DNA of 33,734 nt from Pseudonocardiales bacterium (GCA_025965875.1 JAOPWD010000117.1:1-33734), one strand, 5' to 3'; shown: positions 16,469-24,542, numbered from the stretch's first letter. Numbers and translations: made by a program. The notes: generated by a model from the sequence alone, not told the origin.

Positions 16469-16953
16469 CGACGGCGGACGTCATCGAGTCGGCGCTGCGG
16501 GAGCAGGACGTCGAGTTCGAGCGGGTCGCGCCCGAGACGTTCGTGGTCGCGCTCCCGGGCGAGAAGCGGCTCAAGACCGCGTGCTGGCTGACGATCGGCG
16601 CGCACGCACTCGAGATCGAAGCGTTCGTGATGCGCAAGCCCGACGAGAACCACGAGCAGGTCTATGCGTTCCTGCTGCAGCGCAACGTGCGGATGTACGC
16701 GGTGTCTTGGGCGATCGACGCCGCGGGCGATGTCTATCTGACCGGCCGCCTGCCGCTGTCGGCGGTCACGCCCGACGAGATCGACCGGGTGCTCGGCTCA
16801 GTGCTCGAGTACTCCGACGGGACGTTCAACCAGCTGCTCGAATTGGGGTTCGGCTCGTCCATCCGACGCGAGTGGGCATGGCGCGTGAAGCGGGGCGAGT
16901 CGCTGGCCAACCTGGCCGCGTTCGCGGACTTTGCCCAGCGGCCGGTCGACTGA
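16465..16953 (+). CDS. YbjN-domain protein (Rv0487-like)
   Basis: A 162-residue soluble protein of the YbjN/type III secretion-chaperone-like fold. An amphipathic N-terminal helix ([14 protein letters not shown]) is followed by strands [17 protein letters not shown] and [10 protein letters not shown], then a helical C-terminus ending [13 protein letters not shown] 16465 overlaps the mshA stop in ATGA, so it is translated with mshA. The same pair stands together in mycobacteria, which suggests a function linked to mycothiol synthesis or simply a conserved operon. The molecular role is unknown. Confidence 0.78.
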   Translation: MTTADVIESALREQDVEFERVAPETFVVALPGEKRLKTACWLTIGAHALEIEAFVMRKPDENHEQVYAFLLQRNVRMYAVSWAIDAAGDVYLTGRLPLSAVTPDEIDRVLGSVLEYSDGTFNQLLELGFGSSIRREWAWRVKRGESLANLAAFADFAQRPVD

Positions 16954-16990
16954 GGCGATCGGCACTGGGGGCGAATGGCAGGATTGCCGG

Positions 16991-17734
16991 GTGCCGACGT
17001 TGATCCTGCTCCGCCACGGCGAGAGCGACTGGAACCAGAAGAACCTGTTCACCGGCTGGGTCGACGTCGACCTGACGCCGGAAGGCGAGGCCGAAGGGCG
17101 CCGCGGTGGCGAACTGCTCGTCTCGCACGACCTGCTGCCGGATGTCGTGCACACGTCGTTGCTGCGGCGGGCGATCCGCACCGCCGACATCACCCTCGAG
17201 GTCGCCGACCGGCACTGGATACCGGTGCGCCGCTCGTGGCGGCTCAACGAGCGGCACTACGGGGCCCTGCAGGGCAAGGACAAGGCGGCGGTACGAGCCG
17301 AGTTCGGCGAGGAGCAGTTCATGCTGTGGCGCCGCTCGTACGACACACCGCCCCCGCCACTCGCCGACGACGACCGGTACAGCCAGGTGGGCGATCCCCG
17401 CTACGCCGACCTGCTCGACATCGCGCCGCGGACGGAGTGCCTGGCCGACGTCGTGGCCCGGATGCTGCCGTATTGGTACGACGCGATCGTGCCCGACCTG
17501 CGGGCCGGGCACACCGTCTTGGTGGCGGCACACGGCAACTCGCTGCGGGCGATGATCAAGCACCTGGACGGGCTGTCCGACGAGGCGGTCGTGGCGCTGA
17601 ACGTGCCGACGGGAATCCCGCTGCACTACGACCTCGACGCGACGACGCTGCTGCCGACGCGGGCGGCGACCTATCTCGACCCCGAGGCCGCGGCGGCGGC
17701 TATCGACAAGGTGGCCAACCAGGGCAAGAAGTAG
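16991..17734 (+). CDS. gpmA: 2,3-bisphosphoglycerate-dependent phosphoglycerate mutase
   Basis: Glycolytic enzyme interconverting 3- and 2-phosphoglycerate through a phosphohistidine. The histidine-phosphatase core starts at once: [18 protein letters not shown], with the catalytic His near residue 8. RAIRTADI and [14 protein letters not shown] follow, with the proton-donor Glu in NERHYG. The second His is in [10 protein letters not shown]. It has 247 residues and the family's usual full length. GTG 16991 puts the first beta strand at residue 3; the frame is open further upstream but has no good start. It lies just before senX3, as in mycobacteria and streptomycetes. Confidence 0.93.
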   Translation: MPTLILLRHGESDWNQKNLFTGWVDVDLTPEGEAEGRRGGELLVSHDLLPDVVHTSLLRRAIRTADITLEVADRHWIPVRRSWRLNERHYGALQGKDKAAVRAEFGEEQFMLWRRSYDTPPPPLADDDRYSQVGDPRYADLLDIAPRTECLADVVARMLPYWYDAIVPDLRAGHTVLVAAHGNSLRAMIKHLDGLSDEAVVALNVPTGIPLHYDLDATTLLPTRAATYLDPEAAAAAIDKVANQGKK

Positions 17735-17749
17735 CGTCGCCCGCGATCT

Positions 17750-17763
17750 GGTTACCGGTCACC
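17750..17763 (+). promoter_or_regulatory. Tandem GGTTACC-GGTCACC, candidate RegX3/PHO-box-like site
   Basis: Two 7-base units, GGTTACC and GGTCACC, lie head to tail about 60-70 bases before the likely senX3 transcript start. OmpR-type regulators of phosphate response bind direct repeats near GTTCACC in actinobacteria. Autoregulation by RegX3 is a plausible reading, not shown. Confidence 0.3.
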
Positions 17764-17809
17764 GTCGGAACCACGCAAATGCAACAAGATCACGCACGAA
17801 CGCCGCCCG

Positions 17810-17815
17810 TACCAT
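17810..17815 (+). promoter_or_regulatory. Candidate -10 box, leaderless start of senX3
   Basis: TACCAT ends six bases before GTG 17822. No Shine-Dalgarno precedes the start, so a leaderless message is likely. Confidence 0.42.
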
Positions 17816-17821
17816 CGTGGT

Positions 17822-19099
17822 GTGACGGGCGCTGCGGTTCTGCTGGGTGTGCTCGGTGCTGCCGTATGCATCGCGATCGGCGTATCCATCGGTATGCGCA
17901 TCGCCCGTCGGCGCAGCCTTGGACGGCCTGACGCGGTGCCGCGGGCCGGTTGGCAAGAGCTGCCACCGCAGCCTCAGGTCGAGCAGCCGCTGTCCTCGCT
18001 CGTCGTGGAGGCGCTCGACCAGGGCGTCGTCGTCATCGACCGCGACGACCGGGCGGTCCTGGTCAACCCGGCCGCGCGTGCCATGGGGGTCCTCGACGTC
18101 GATCGGCTGATGTTCCCCGAGCTGAGCGACCTGGCTTTGAAGTGCCGCGAGAACGCCGCCATCGTCGCCGGCACAATCGATCTGCCGTTGGGCCGCCTCG
18201 GCCGCGGACCCATCGCGTTGGCCGTCACGGCGGTACCGCTGCCCGCTGTCGGTGACGACCACGTGGATGACGTCGCCCTGCTGCTGGCCGACGTGAGCGA
18301 CCAGCGCCGTCTCGAAGCGGTGCGCCGCGACTTTGTGGCCAACGTCTCGCATGAGCTCAAGACCCCAGTCGGCGCGCTCATGCTGCTCGCCGAAGCCGTG
18401 CAGGACGCCTCCGACGACCCCGAGACGGTCGCCCGGTTCGCCGGCCGGATGCAGCACGAGGGCACCCGGCTGGCCCGCCTGGTGGGCGAGCTGATGGAAC
18501 TGTCCCGCGTGCAGGGCATGGATCCGATGCCTGCGGCCACGGCAGTCGACGTGCGCAACCTCGTGGACGAGTCGGCCGACCGGGCGCGGCTGGCTGCCGA
18601 ACAGGCCGGGATCACCGTCGAGGTCGTCTGCGCCGACGGCCTGGTGGTGCGCGGCAGCGAGGCGCAGTTGGGCACCGCCGTCGCGAACCTCGTCGACAAC
18701 GCCATCGCCTACAGCCCGGGCGGCACGCGCGTGCTGGTCACCGCAGCCCCGTCGAGCGATCACCAGGCGCGGCCCACCGTCGACATCTCGATCTCCGACG
18801 AGGGTCTGGGCATCGCCGAAGCCGACCTGGATCGCATCTTCGAACGCTTCTACCGGGTCGACCCGGCGCGCTCGCGGGCAACGGGCGGGACCGGCCTGGG
18901 GCTGGCGATCGTGAAGAACATCGTGACGAACCATCTCGGCACGGTTCGGGTGCGCAGCGTCGAGGGCGAGGGTTCTACGTTCACCATCCGGTTACCACGC
19001 GTTCACTCTCGTGCGCGACTGTCGTCGACGGAAGGCGCTCGTCGACCATCGTCGACGGAAGCCGCTCAAAGTGCCGTCACCACGAGAGGAACTGCATGA
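17822..19099 (+). CDS. senX3: Two-component sensor histidine kinase SenX3
   Basis: Membrane-anchored sensor kinase for phosphate limitation, partner of RegX3. One N-terminal hydrophobic segment (about residues 4-26) is followed by a PAS-like region (about 57-160), a dimerisation/phosphoacceptor H-box with His177 in FVANVSHELKTP, and an ATPase domain. The ATPase has NLVDNAIAY (N box), DEGLGI (G1) and GTGLGLAI (G2), with GSTFTIRLP at the end. 425 residues. A Ser/Thr/Glu/Arg-rich tail of about 30 residues carries a 9-codon tandem duplication (19022-19067). Codon 391 is the rare TTA at 18992. The regX3 start overlaps the stop by ATGA. The order gpm-senX3-regX3 is conserved in actinobacteria. Confidence 0.92.
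   Translation: MTGAAVLLGVLGAAVCIAIGVSIGMRIARRRSLGRPDAVPRAGWQELPPQPQVEQPLSSLVVEALDQGVVVIDRDDRAVLVNPAARAMGVLDVDRLMFPELSDLALKCRENAAIVAGTIDLPLGRLGRGPIALAVTAVPLPAVGDDHVDDVALLLADVSDQRRLEAVRRDFVANVSHELKTPVGALMLLAEAVQDASDDPETVARFAGRMQHEGTRLARLVGELMELSRVQGMDPMPAATAVDVRNLVDESADRARLAAEQAGITVEVVCADGLVVRGSEAQLGTAVANLVDNAIAYSPGGTRVLVTAAPSSDHQARPTVDISISDEGLGIAEADLDRIFERFYRVDPARSRATGGTGLGLAIVKNIVTNHLGTVRVRSVEGEGSTFTIRLPRVHSRARLSSTEGARRPSSTEAAQSAVTTRGTA
18979..19007 (+). promoter_or_regulatory. Three GTTCACC-like units at the end of senX3 (possible internal RegX3 site)
   Basis: GTTCACC at 18979, GTTACCA at 18991 and GTTCACT at 19001 are spaced by 12 and 10 bases, close to one helical turn each. They lie about 90-120 bases before the regX3 start. 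The first unit is partly forced by the conserved GSTFT codons, so only the last two are informative. Weak evidence. Confidence 0.22.
19022..19067 (+). repeat. 27-base-period direct repeat in the SenX3 C-terminal tail
   Basis: A 19-base unit beginning TCGTCGACGGAAG at 19022-19040 recurs at 19049-19067 with one mismatch. The period of 27 bases equals nine codons, so the protein reads Ser-Ser-Thr-Glu twice in frame. It lies just before the regX3 start, at the place where mycobacteria carry variable MIRU repeats between senX3 and regX3. Confidence 0.75.
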
Positions 19100-19776
19100 C
19101 GCGTGTCCTGGTCGTCGAGGACGAGGAGTCGTTCTCAGACGCCTTGTCGTACATGCTGCGTCGCGAGGGGTACGAGGTAGAGGTAGCCGCCACCGGCCCC
19201 GACGCGCTCACCGCGTTCGACCGCGCCGGCGCCGACATGGTGTTGCTCGACATGATGCTGCCGGGTCTGTCCGGCACCGAGGTCTGCCGTAGCCTGCGGG
19301 CCCGGTCCCACGTCCCGATCATCATTGTGACTGCGCGCGACGCCGAGGTCGACAAGGTCGTCGGCCTGGAACTCGGCGCCGACGACTACGTCACCAAACC
19401 GTTCTCGTCGCGCGAGCTCGTCGCCCGCATCCGCGCGGTACTGCGCCGCGGCGCCGAGCCCGAGGAATTGATGACGAGCACGGTCGAGGCCGGCCCGGTG
19501 CGGATGGACGTCGAGCGGCACGTCGTCTCGGTCGACGGCGTCCAAACACCCATGCCGCTCAAGGAATTCGACCTGCTCGAACTGCTCCTGCGCAATGCCG
19601 GGCGGGTGCTCACCCGAGGCCAGCTGATCGACCGGGTGTGGGGCGCTGACTACGTGGGCGACACCAAGACGCTCGACGTCCACGTCAAACGGCTGCGCTC
19701 CAAGATAGAGCCCGACCCGGCCAATCCCAAGCACCTCGTCACGGTGCGCGGCCTTGGCTACAAGTTCGAGATCTGA
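19096..19776 (+). CDS. regX3: Response regulator RegX3 (OmpR/PhoB family)
   Basis: DNA-binding response regulator of 226 residues. Receiver domain: acidic pair Glu9/Asp10 region, phosphoacceptor Asp52 in [11 protein letters not shown], Thr79 in IIVTARD and Lys101 in VTKPF. The OmpR-type winged helix begins about residue 130 and ends with the conserved [12 protein letters not shown] 19096 overlaps the senX3 stop in ATGA, so kinase and regulator are co-translated. The stop overlaps the convergent Rv0495c-like gene by 19 bases. It controls phosphate-starvation genes in mycobacteria. Confidence 0.94.
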   Translation: MTRVLVVEDEESFSDALSYMLRREGYEVEVAATGPDALTAFDRAGADMVLLDMMLPGLSGTEVCRSLRARSHVPIIIVTARDAEVDKVVGLELGADDYVTKPFSSRELVARIRAVLRRGAEPEELMTSTVEAGPVRMDVERHVVSVDGVQTPMPLKEFDLLELLLRNAGRVLTRGQLIDRVWGADYVGDTKTLDVHVKRLRSKIEPDPANPKHLVTVRGLGYKFEI

Positions 19777-20573
19777 CCCGCAGCCGCAGCGGCCGCGGTC
19801 GCCGGGTGGACGGCGACCAGACCCAGCTTCAGCCGGTCCGCGCACACCCGCGCCAACTCGTCGTAGGCCGCCTCGCCGATGAGCGCGATCAGCTCCGGTC
19901 CGTAGGAGACGTACATCGCCTCGGCACCGACGTGCGCCTCGGGTGAGGACGTGCACCACCAATGCAGGTCGTGGCCGCCCTCGCCCCAGCCGCGGCGGTC
20001 GAACTCGCCGACGGTGGAGAGCAGAACCTTGGTCTCGTCGGGACGCTGCACCCACTCCTGCTCACGGCGCACCGGCAGCTGCCAGCACACCTCAGGCTTG
20101 GTCTCGAGCGGGTGCCGCCCGGTGCGCAGCGCGAGCGCGTGCAGCGCGCACCCCTCGCCGCCGGCGAAACCCGGCCGGTTCAGGTAGATGCACGCGCCGT
20201 CGATCCTCCGGGTGCGCAGCCGGTTCTCCTCGTCGCCGACGCTGTCCCTCTCGACCACGTCGAGCTTCTTGCCTTTGCCTTTCGCCGCCGGCGCGTACTG
20301 CCAGTCCTCCGGAGTGAGCTCGGCCGCGATGCGGCGCACCCGCTTCTCGTCGGCCTTGTCCGAGAAGAACGCACCGTGCGAGCAGCAGCCGTCATCGGGC
20401 CGACCGGGCTCGACGCCGTGGCAGCCGCGGCCGAAGATGCAGGTCCACCGTGAGCACAGCCAGGTCAGGTCGGCGCGCACCCGATGCGTGGCATCGGCGG
20501 GGTCGGTGAACTCGATCCACTCCCGCGCGAAATCGAGCGGCGTTTCGGCGACGATGTGATCGGGGCTCGGCAC
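19758..20573 (-). CDS. Cys-rich conserved protein (Rv0495c-like), possible metal binding
   Basis: About 271 residues, soluble, function unknown. A cysteine cluster in the first third reads Cys-x4-Cys-x5-Cys-x10-Cys-Cys ([12 protein letters not shown], then [11 protein letters not shown]), and further Cys are in [25 protein letters not shown] and WWCTSS. This pattern suggests a zinc or iron-sulphur site. It matches Rv0495c of M. tuberculosis in position and, as I recall, in sequence. The start GTG 20573 was chosen because TACGCT lies six bases upstream on its strand and the upstream in-frame extension reads as non-coding. It is divergent from the Ppx-like gene over 36 bases. Confidence 0.75.
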   Translation of the reverse strand: MPSPDHIVAETPLDFAREWIEFTDPADATHRVRADLTWLCSRWTCIFGRGCHGVEPGRPDDGCCSHGAFFSDKADEKRVRRIAAELTPEDWQYAPAAKGKGKKLDVVERDSVGDEENRLRTRRIDGACIYLNRPGFAGGEGCALHALALRTGRHPLETKPEVCWQLPVRREQEWVQRPDETKVLLSTVGEFDRRGWGEGGHDLHWWCTSSPEAHVGAEAMYVSYGPELIALIGEAAYDELARVCADRLKLGLVAVHPATAAAAAAGQISNL

Positions 20574-20579
20574 CTGATG

Positions 20580-20602
20580 AGCGTACGAGACTCGGCTAGC
20601 GT
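20580..20602. promoter_or_regulatory. Face-to-face leaderless promoters of the Rv0495c-like and Ppx-like genes
   Basis: On the minus strand TACGCT (20585-20580) ends six bases before GTG 20573. On the plus strand TAGCGT (20597-20602) ends seven bases before ATG 20610. Only 36 bases separate the two start codons, so each -35 region must fall on the other gene's start site. Confidence 0.45.
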
Positions 20603-20609
20603 TTGGGGC

Positions 20610-21542
20610 ATGCGGTTGGGCGTACTTGACGTGGGGTCGAACACCGTCCACTTGCTCGTGGTCGATGCCTACCGTGGTGCCCAGCCGTGGCCGCAGCATT
20701 CGCAGAAGAGCCAACTGCGCCTGGCCGAGCACATCAACGCGCGCGGTGATCTGGCTCAGGCCGGCGCGGACGCGCTGGTTGCCGCGGCCAACGACGCCCG
20801 CAAGCAGTCCAAGGAGCTTGGCTGCGATGAACTGCTTGCGTTCGCGACGTCCTCGGTGCGCGACGCCCGCAACTCAGCCGATGTGCTCAAGCGCGTCAGC
20901 AAGGAAGCCGGCGTCGATCTCACCGTGCTGTCCGGTGAAGACGAAGCGCGGCTGACGTTCCTCGCAGTGCGGCGGTGGCTGGGCTGGAGCGCGGGCAACC
21001 TGATCAGCCTCGATATCGGCGGCGGGTCCCTCGAACTCGGTTCTGGCACCGACGAGGACCCCGACGTCGCCGTGTCGCTACCACTCGGTGCGTCGCGCCT
21101 GACGCGTGACTGGTTCGAGGCCGACCCGCCCAGCAAGGCCTCGATCGGAAAACTTCGCGACCACGTCGACGGACTGCTGGCCGAGCCGGCAGCCAAACTG
21201 CTCGCGGCCGGGCCGCCGGATCGCGTCGTCGCGACGAGCAAGACGTTCCGCACGCTGGCCAGGCTGGCCGGTGCCGCGCCGAGTTCGGCCGGCCCGCGAG
21301 CGCGGCGCACGCTCACGCGGACCGGGCTCACCCAGGTCAGCGCCTTCATCTCCCGGATGGCATCGGCCGACCTGGCCGAACTGGACGGGGTCAGCGAAGG
21401 ACGGGCGCACCACACCATCGCCGGCGCGGTCGTCGCGGCTGCTGCGATGGACGCGCTCGGCGTCTCCGAAGTCGAACTGTGTCCGTGGGCGTTGCGCGAA
21501 GGTGTGATCCTGCGCCGGTTGGACTGGCTCAGCGGCAATTGA
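20610..21542 (+). CDS. Ppx/GppA-family exopolyphosphatase/pppGpp phosphatase (Rv0496-like)
   Basis: Actin-fold phosphatase of about 310 residues acting on polyphosphate or pppGpp. The ATPase-type loops are visible: [15 protein letters not shown] at the N-terminus, [22 protein letters not shown], and [11 protein letters not shown] near residue 135. This is the short form without the extra C-terminal HD domain, as in the Rv0496 group (Ppx1). ATG 20610 puts the first beta strand at residue 3. It follows the phosphate-sensing senX3-regX3 genes, in keeping with a phosphate-reserve role. Transcription is probably leaderless from TAGCGT. Confidence 0.87.
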   Translation: MRLGVLDVGSNTVHLLVVDAYRGAQPWPQHSQKSQLRLAEHINARGDLAQAGADALVAAANDARKQSKELGCDELLAFATSSVRDARNSADVLKRVSKEAGVDLTVLSGEDEARLTFLAVRRWLGWSAGNLISLDIGGGSLELGSGTDEDPDVAVSLPLGASRLTRDWFEADPPSKASIGKLRDHVDGLLAEPAAKLLAAGPPDRVVATSKTFRTLARLAGAAPSSAGPRARRTLTRTGLTQVSAFISRMASADLAELDGVSEGRAHHTIAGAVVAAAAMDALGVSEVELCPWALREGVILRRLDWLSGN

Positions 21543-21557
21543 CCGGCGACCAACGGC

Positions 21558-21563
21558 TACCCT
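21558..21563 (+). promoter_or_regulatory. Candidate -10 box before the sugar-phosphate isomerase-like gene
   Basis: TACCCT ends eight bases before ATG 21572, with no ribosome site in between. It lies in the 29-base gap after the Ppx-like gene. Confidence 0.35.
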
Positions 21564-21571
21564 CCGCGGCT

Positions 21572-22432
21572 ATGAGCCCCGATGCGCCGACGGCCGGCAC
21601 GCCATCGAAGGCGCTGCGCGAATCGCGCGCGAAGGTCGGCCTCTCGACCGCGTCGACGTATCCCGAGGGCACCGCGGCCGCCTTCGAGATCGCCGGGAAA
21701 CTCGGCTACGACGGGGTCGAGGTGATGGTCTGGACGGACCCCATCAGCCAGGACCCGTATGCGCTGCTGCGGCTGTCCGAGCACTACCGGGTGCCGATCC
21801 TGGCCATTCACGCCCCGTGCCTGATCATCACCCAGCGGGTGTGGACGACCGACCCGTGGGTCAAGCTACAAAAGGCCCAGTTCGCTGCCGAACTGCTCGG
21901 TGCGCAGACGGTCGTCGTGCACCCGCCGTTTCGCTGGCAGCGGGAGTACGCCCGCGATTTCCAATCCGGCCTCGGGCGGATGTCGCAGGAGACCGACATC
22001 CGCTTCGCGGTCGAGAACATGTTCCCGCTACGTGTCCGCGGGCGGGAGGTGTCGGCCTACCAGCCGACCTGGGACGTCGCGTTCGACGGCGAGCCCTATC
22101 GCGACTACACGCTGGACCTGTCGCATGCCGCCGTCTCGCAGTCCGACGCGTTAGCCATGCTCGAGGCGATGGGTAGCCGGCTGACGCATCTGCACGTTGC
22201 CGACGGCACCGGACTGGCCAAGGACGAGCACCTGATCCCGGGACGCGGCGGCCAGCCGTGCGTCGAGGTGCTCGAACGCGTCGCCGCACAGGGCTTTGCC
22301 GGACACGTGATCGTCGAGGTGAACACCCGCCGCGCCCTGGACCGCGCCGAGCGGGAGGCCGACCTGGCCGAGGCTCTCGCCTTCTGCCGCTTGCACCTCG
22401 TCGCCGCACCAGGCACCCCCGCCCGATCGTGA
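21572..22432 (+). CDS. Sugar phosphate isomerase/epimerase (xylose isomerase-like TIM barrel, Rv0498-like)
   Basis: A 286-residue TIM-barrel protein of the AP-endonuclease-2/xylose-isomerase-like family. Candidate metal or substrate residues along the barrel: [10 protein letters not shown], the His of [20 protein letters not shown] with its Glu, [17 protein letters not shown] and VIVEVN. In mycobacteria the homologue Rv0498 stands two genes after the Ppx-like Rv0496. The substrate is unknown. ATG 21572 is preferred over upstream starts because those overlap the ppx-like gene and read unlike protein. One rare TTA codon occurs at 22151. Confidence 0.82.
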   Translation: MSPDAPTAGTPSKALRESRAKVGLSTASTYPEGTAAAFEIAGKLGYDGVEVMVWTDPISQDPYALLRLSEHYRVPILAIHAPCLIITQRVWTTDPWVKLQKAQFAAELLGAQTVVVHPPFRWQREYARDFQSGLGRMSQETDIRFAVENMFPLRVRGREVSAYQPTWDVAFDGEPYRDYTLDLSHAAVSQSDALAMLEAMGSRLTHLHVADGTGLAKDEHLIPGRGGQPCVEVLERVAAQGFAGHVIVEVNTRRALDRAEREADLAEALAFCRLHLVAAPGTPARS

Positions 22433-22577
22433 TGAAGGTACCGGCGGTGAACTTCGGGCGCCGGTAGCTTGATCTACTCGCGTCTGCTGCGCGCTTTCGG
22501 CTCGTTTCGCTCACCCGCCGTGAGTTGATCACCTCGGCTGGCGCCCCCGCCCATCCGCGCGCCACCGTCGCGCTGGA

Positions 22578-22583
22578 TAGCCT
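22578..22583 (+). promoter_or_regulatory. Candidate -10 box, leaderless start of proline dehydrogenase
   Basis: TAGCCT ends seven bases before ATG 22591. No Shine-Dalgarno is seen in the 158-base gap, so a leaderless message is likely. Confidence 0.38.
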
Positions 22584-22590
22584 GACGGGC

Positions 22591-23541
22591 ATGCTCCGCT
22601 CCACGATCCTGGCCGCCTCGCGCAACCGACGCGTCGAACACCTCGTCACCACCGCCCCGATCTCGCGCAGCGTCGTGCACCGCTTCGTCGGCGGTCCGGA
22701 CACCGAGTCGGCGGTCGCGACGGCCAAGGCGCTCGTCGCCGACGGGCTCACCGTCACGCTCGACCACCTGGGCGAGGACACGACGGACCGCGAGCATGCG
22801 CAGAGCGTGGTCGAGGCCTACCTGGACCTGCTCGTCGCGCTCGATCGGGCCGGGTTGGCCGAGCGGATCGCTGCGCTGACGGCGCGCAGCGAGGTCAGCG
22901 TCAAGCTGAGCGCCATCGGCCAGGCGCTGGGCGCGGACGGCGAGAAGATCGCGCTCGAGCACGCCCGCCTGATCTGCACCGAGGCGCGGCGCGTCGGGGC
23001 GACCGTCACCCTCGACATGGAGGACCACACCACCACGGACTCGACCCTGGGGATCCTGGCCGAGTTGCGCTCGGATTTCCCCGAGGCCGGCGCCGTGCTG
23101 CAGGCCTACCTGCACCGCACGCTTGAGGACTGCCGCGACCTGGCCACCGCGGGCAGCCGGGTACGGCTGTGCAAGGGCGCCTACCAGGAGCCGGCCTCTG
23201 TCGCGTACCAGAAGCGCGAGGAGGTCGACCGCTCCTACGTGCGCTGCATGAACGCGCTGCTCGAAGGCGCGGGCTATCCCATGTTCGCCACCCACGACCC
23301 ACGGCTGATCACGATTGGTGCCGAGCGGGCGAAGTTCCACGGCAAGGCCGCCGACGAGTTCGAGTTCCAGCTGCTTTACGGCATCCGCCCCGACGAGCAG
23401 CGCCGCCTGGCCGCCGCCGGTCACACCGTGCGCGTCTACATCCCCTACGGTGCGCAGTGGTACGGCTACCTGATGCGCCGGCTGGCCGAGCGGCCGGCCA
23501 ACCTGACATTCTTCGCCCGCGCCCTCCTCTCGAAAGGCTGA
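22591..23541 (+). CDS. Proline dehydrogenase (monofunctional, FAD)
   Basis: Oxidises L-proline to pyrroline-5-carboxylate and passes electrons to the respiratory chain. The 316-residue beta-alpha barrel is the compact, monofunctional PRODH form. Recognisable blocks: SVKLSAIG, TLDMEDHTTTDSTL, QAYLHRTLEDC, RLCKGAYQEP, FATHDPRL, FEFQLLYGIRP, and VYIPYGAQWYGYLMRRLAERP, which contains the proline-binding Tyr and paired Arg. ATG 22591 starts a short amphipathic helix before the barrel. It stands immediately before proC, which does the reverse reaction, an uncommon neighbour. The partner P5C dehydrogenase is not in the window. Confidence 0.9.
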   Translation: MLRSTILAASRNRRVEHLVTTAPISRSVVHRFVGGPDTESAVATAKALVADGLTVTLDHLGEDTTDREHAQSVVEAYLDLLVALDRAGLAERIAALTARSEVSVKLSAIGQALGADGEKIALEHARLICTEARRVGATVTLDMEDHTTTDSTLGILAELRSDFPEAGAVLQAYLHRTLEDCRDLATAGSRVRLCKGAYQEPASVAYQKREEVDRSYVRCMNALLEGAGYPMFATHDPRLITIGAERAKFHGKAADEFEFQLLYGIRPDEQRRLAAAGHTVRVYIPYGAQWYGYLMRRLAERPANLTFFARALLSKG

Positions 23542-23555
23542 CCCAAGGGTCCCGT

Positions 23556-23711
23556 ATGGGAAGTATGTTCACCGCCTGCGGCGTCCAGGCGGCGCCTCGC
23601 CGCGTTGTCGTCGTCGGCCAGACAAGAGCGGTCTGGCTCTCCTCCTCCGCCTTGCGATGCATCCACCTGGATCACCGCATCCGGCAAACGACATCCCTCA
23701 CGGGACACTAG
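23556..23711 (+). CDS. Possible 51-residue leader ORF abutting proC
   Basis: An ATG at 23556 has AAGGG six bases upstream (23545-23549) and an open frame of 51 codons. The TAG at 23709-23711 directly touches the proC ATG. The peptide has a hydrophobic centre (RRVVVVGQ, VWLSSSALRC) and resembles nothing I know. Third-position GC is somewhat lower than in the neighbours. A perfect stem-loop (23617-23637) lies inside. It may be a real coupled leader, or a chance open frame in a leader RNA. Confidence 0.3.
   Translation: MGSMFTACGVQAAPRRVVVVGQTRAVWLSSSALRCIHLDHRIRQTTSLTGH
23617..23637 (+). promoter_or_regulatory. Perfect stem-loop between proline dehydrogenase and proC
   Basis: GCCAGAC (23617-23623), loop AAGAGCG, then GTCTGGC (23631-23637): seven uninterrupted base pairs followed by a pyrimidine-rich run. 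It could end the upstream message or regulate proC. No T-tract follows, so a classical terminator is doubtful. Confidence 0.45.
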
Positions 23712-24515
23712 ATGGACGGACTGGCGATCTTCGGCGGCGGCAAGATCGGCGAGGCCCTCGTGTCGGGTCTGCTGCGTGGCGAACGCACGCCCGGCGACAT
23801 CGTCGTGTGCGAGAAACATGGTGAACGGGCCGCCTACCTGGCCGGCACGTACAGCGTGGCGACGCCCGGCGTCGCCGCGGCGGTGGGGATGTCCAGCACG
23901 CTGCTGCTGGCCGTCAAACCACAGGACATCGACGCCCTGCTGGCCGAGCTGCGCCCTGTCGTCGGCCCGCAGCACGTCATCGTGTCGGTGGCCGCCGGAA
24001 TCACCACTGCGCACATCGAGGCGCGGCTGGCCGACGGCGTCCCGGTCGTGCGGTGCATGCCGAACACCCCGGCGCTGGTCGACCAGGCGATGACGGCGGT
24101 CTCGGCCGGGGCCCACGCCACCGAGGAGCACCTCGCCACGGCCGAGTCGCTGCTGGGCGCGGTAGGACGGGTGGTGCGCGTACCGGAGTCGCAACTCGAC
24201 GCGGTCACCGCGCTGTCCGGCTCCGGGCCGGCCTACTTCTTCTTCCTGGTCGAGGCGATGATCGACGCCGGCATCCTGCTGGGACTGCCGCGCGCCCTGG
24301 CCGCCGAGTTGATCGTGCAGACGGCGATCGGCTCCGCGGTGATGCTGCGCGACTCCGGTGAGCACCCTGTGCAGCTGCGAGAGGCCGTCACCAGCCCCGG
24401 CGGAACGACGATTGCCGCTATCCGGGAGCTCGAGGTTCACGGGGTCCGAGCGGCCCTGCTGGCCGCCATCGAGGCCGCCTGCTTGCGTAGCCGGGAGCTC
24501 GGTGCCAGCGATTGA
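23712..24515 (+). CDS. proC: Pyrroline-5-carboxylate reductase
   Basis: NAD(P)H-dependent last step of proline synthesis. The N-terminal Rossmann motif is FGGGKIGEALVSG. AVKPQ and RCMPNTPALV follow, and the C-terminal helical dimer domain contains the family signature around LSGSGPAYFFFLVEAM and REAVTSPGGTT. 267 residues is normal. ATG 23712 begins exactly after a TAG. GGGA at 23702-23705 gives a weak ribosome site. Homologous in place to Rv0500, followed as there by the HTH and bS22 genes. Confidence 0.93.
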   Translation: MDGLAIFGGGKIGEALVSGLLRGERTPGDIVVCEKHGERAAYLAGTYSVATPGVAAAVGMSSTLLLAVKPQDIDALLAELRPVVGPQHVIVSVAAGITTAHIEARLADGVPVVRCMPNTPALVDQAMTAVSAGAHATEEHLATAESLLGAVGRVVRVPESQLDAVTALSGSGPAYFFFLVEAMIDAGILLGLPRALAAELIVQTAIGSAVMLRDSGEHPVQLREAVTSPGGTTIAAIRELEVHGVRAALLAAIEAACLRSRELGASD

Positions 24516-24542
24516 CCACCACAAACGCTGACAGCCGCCGCG

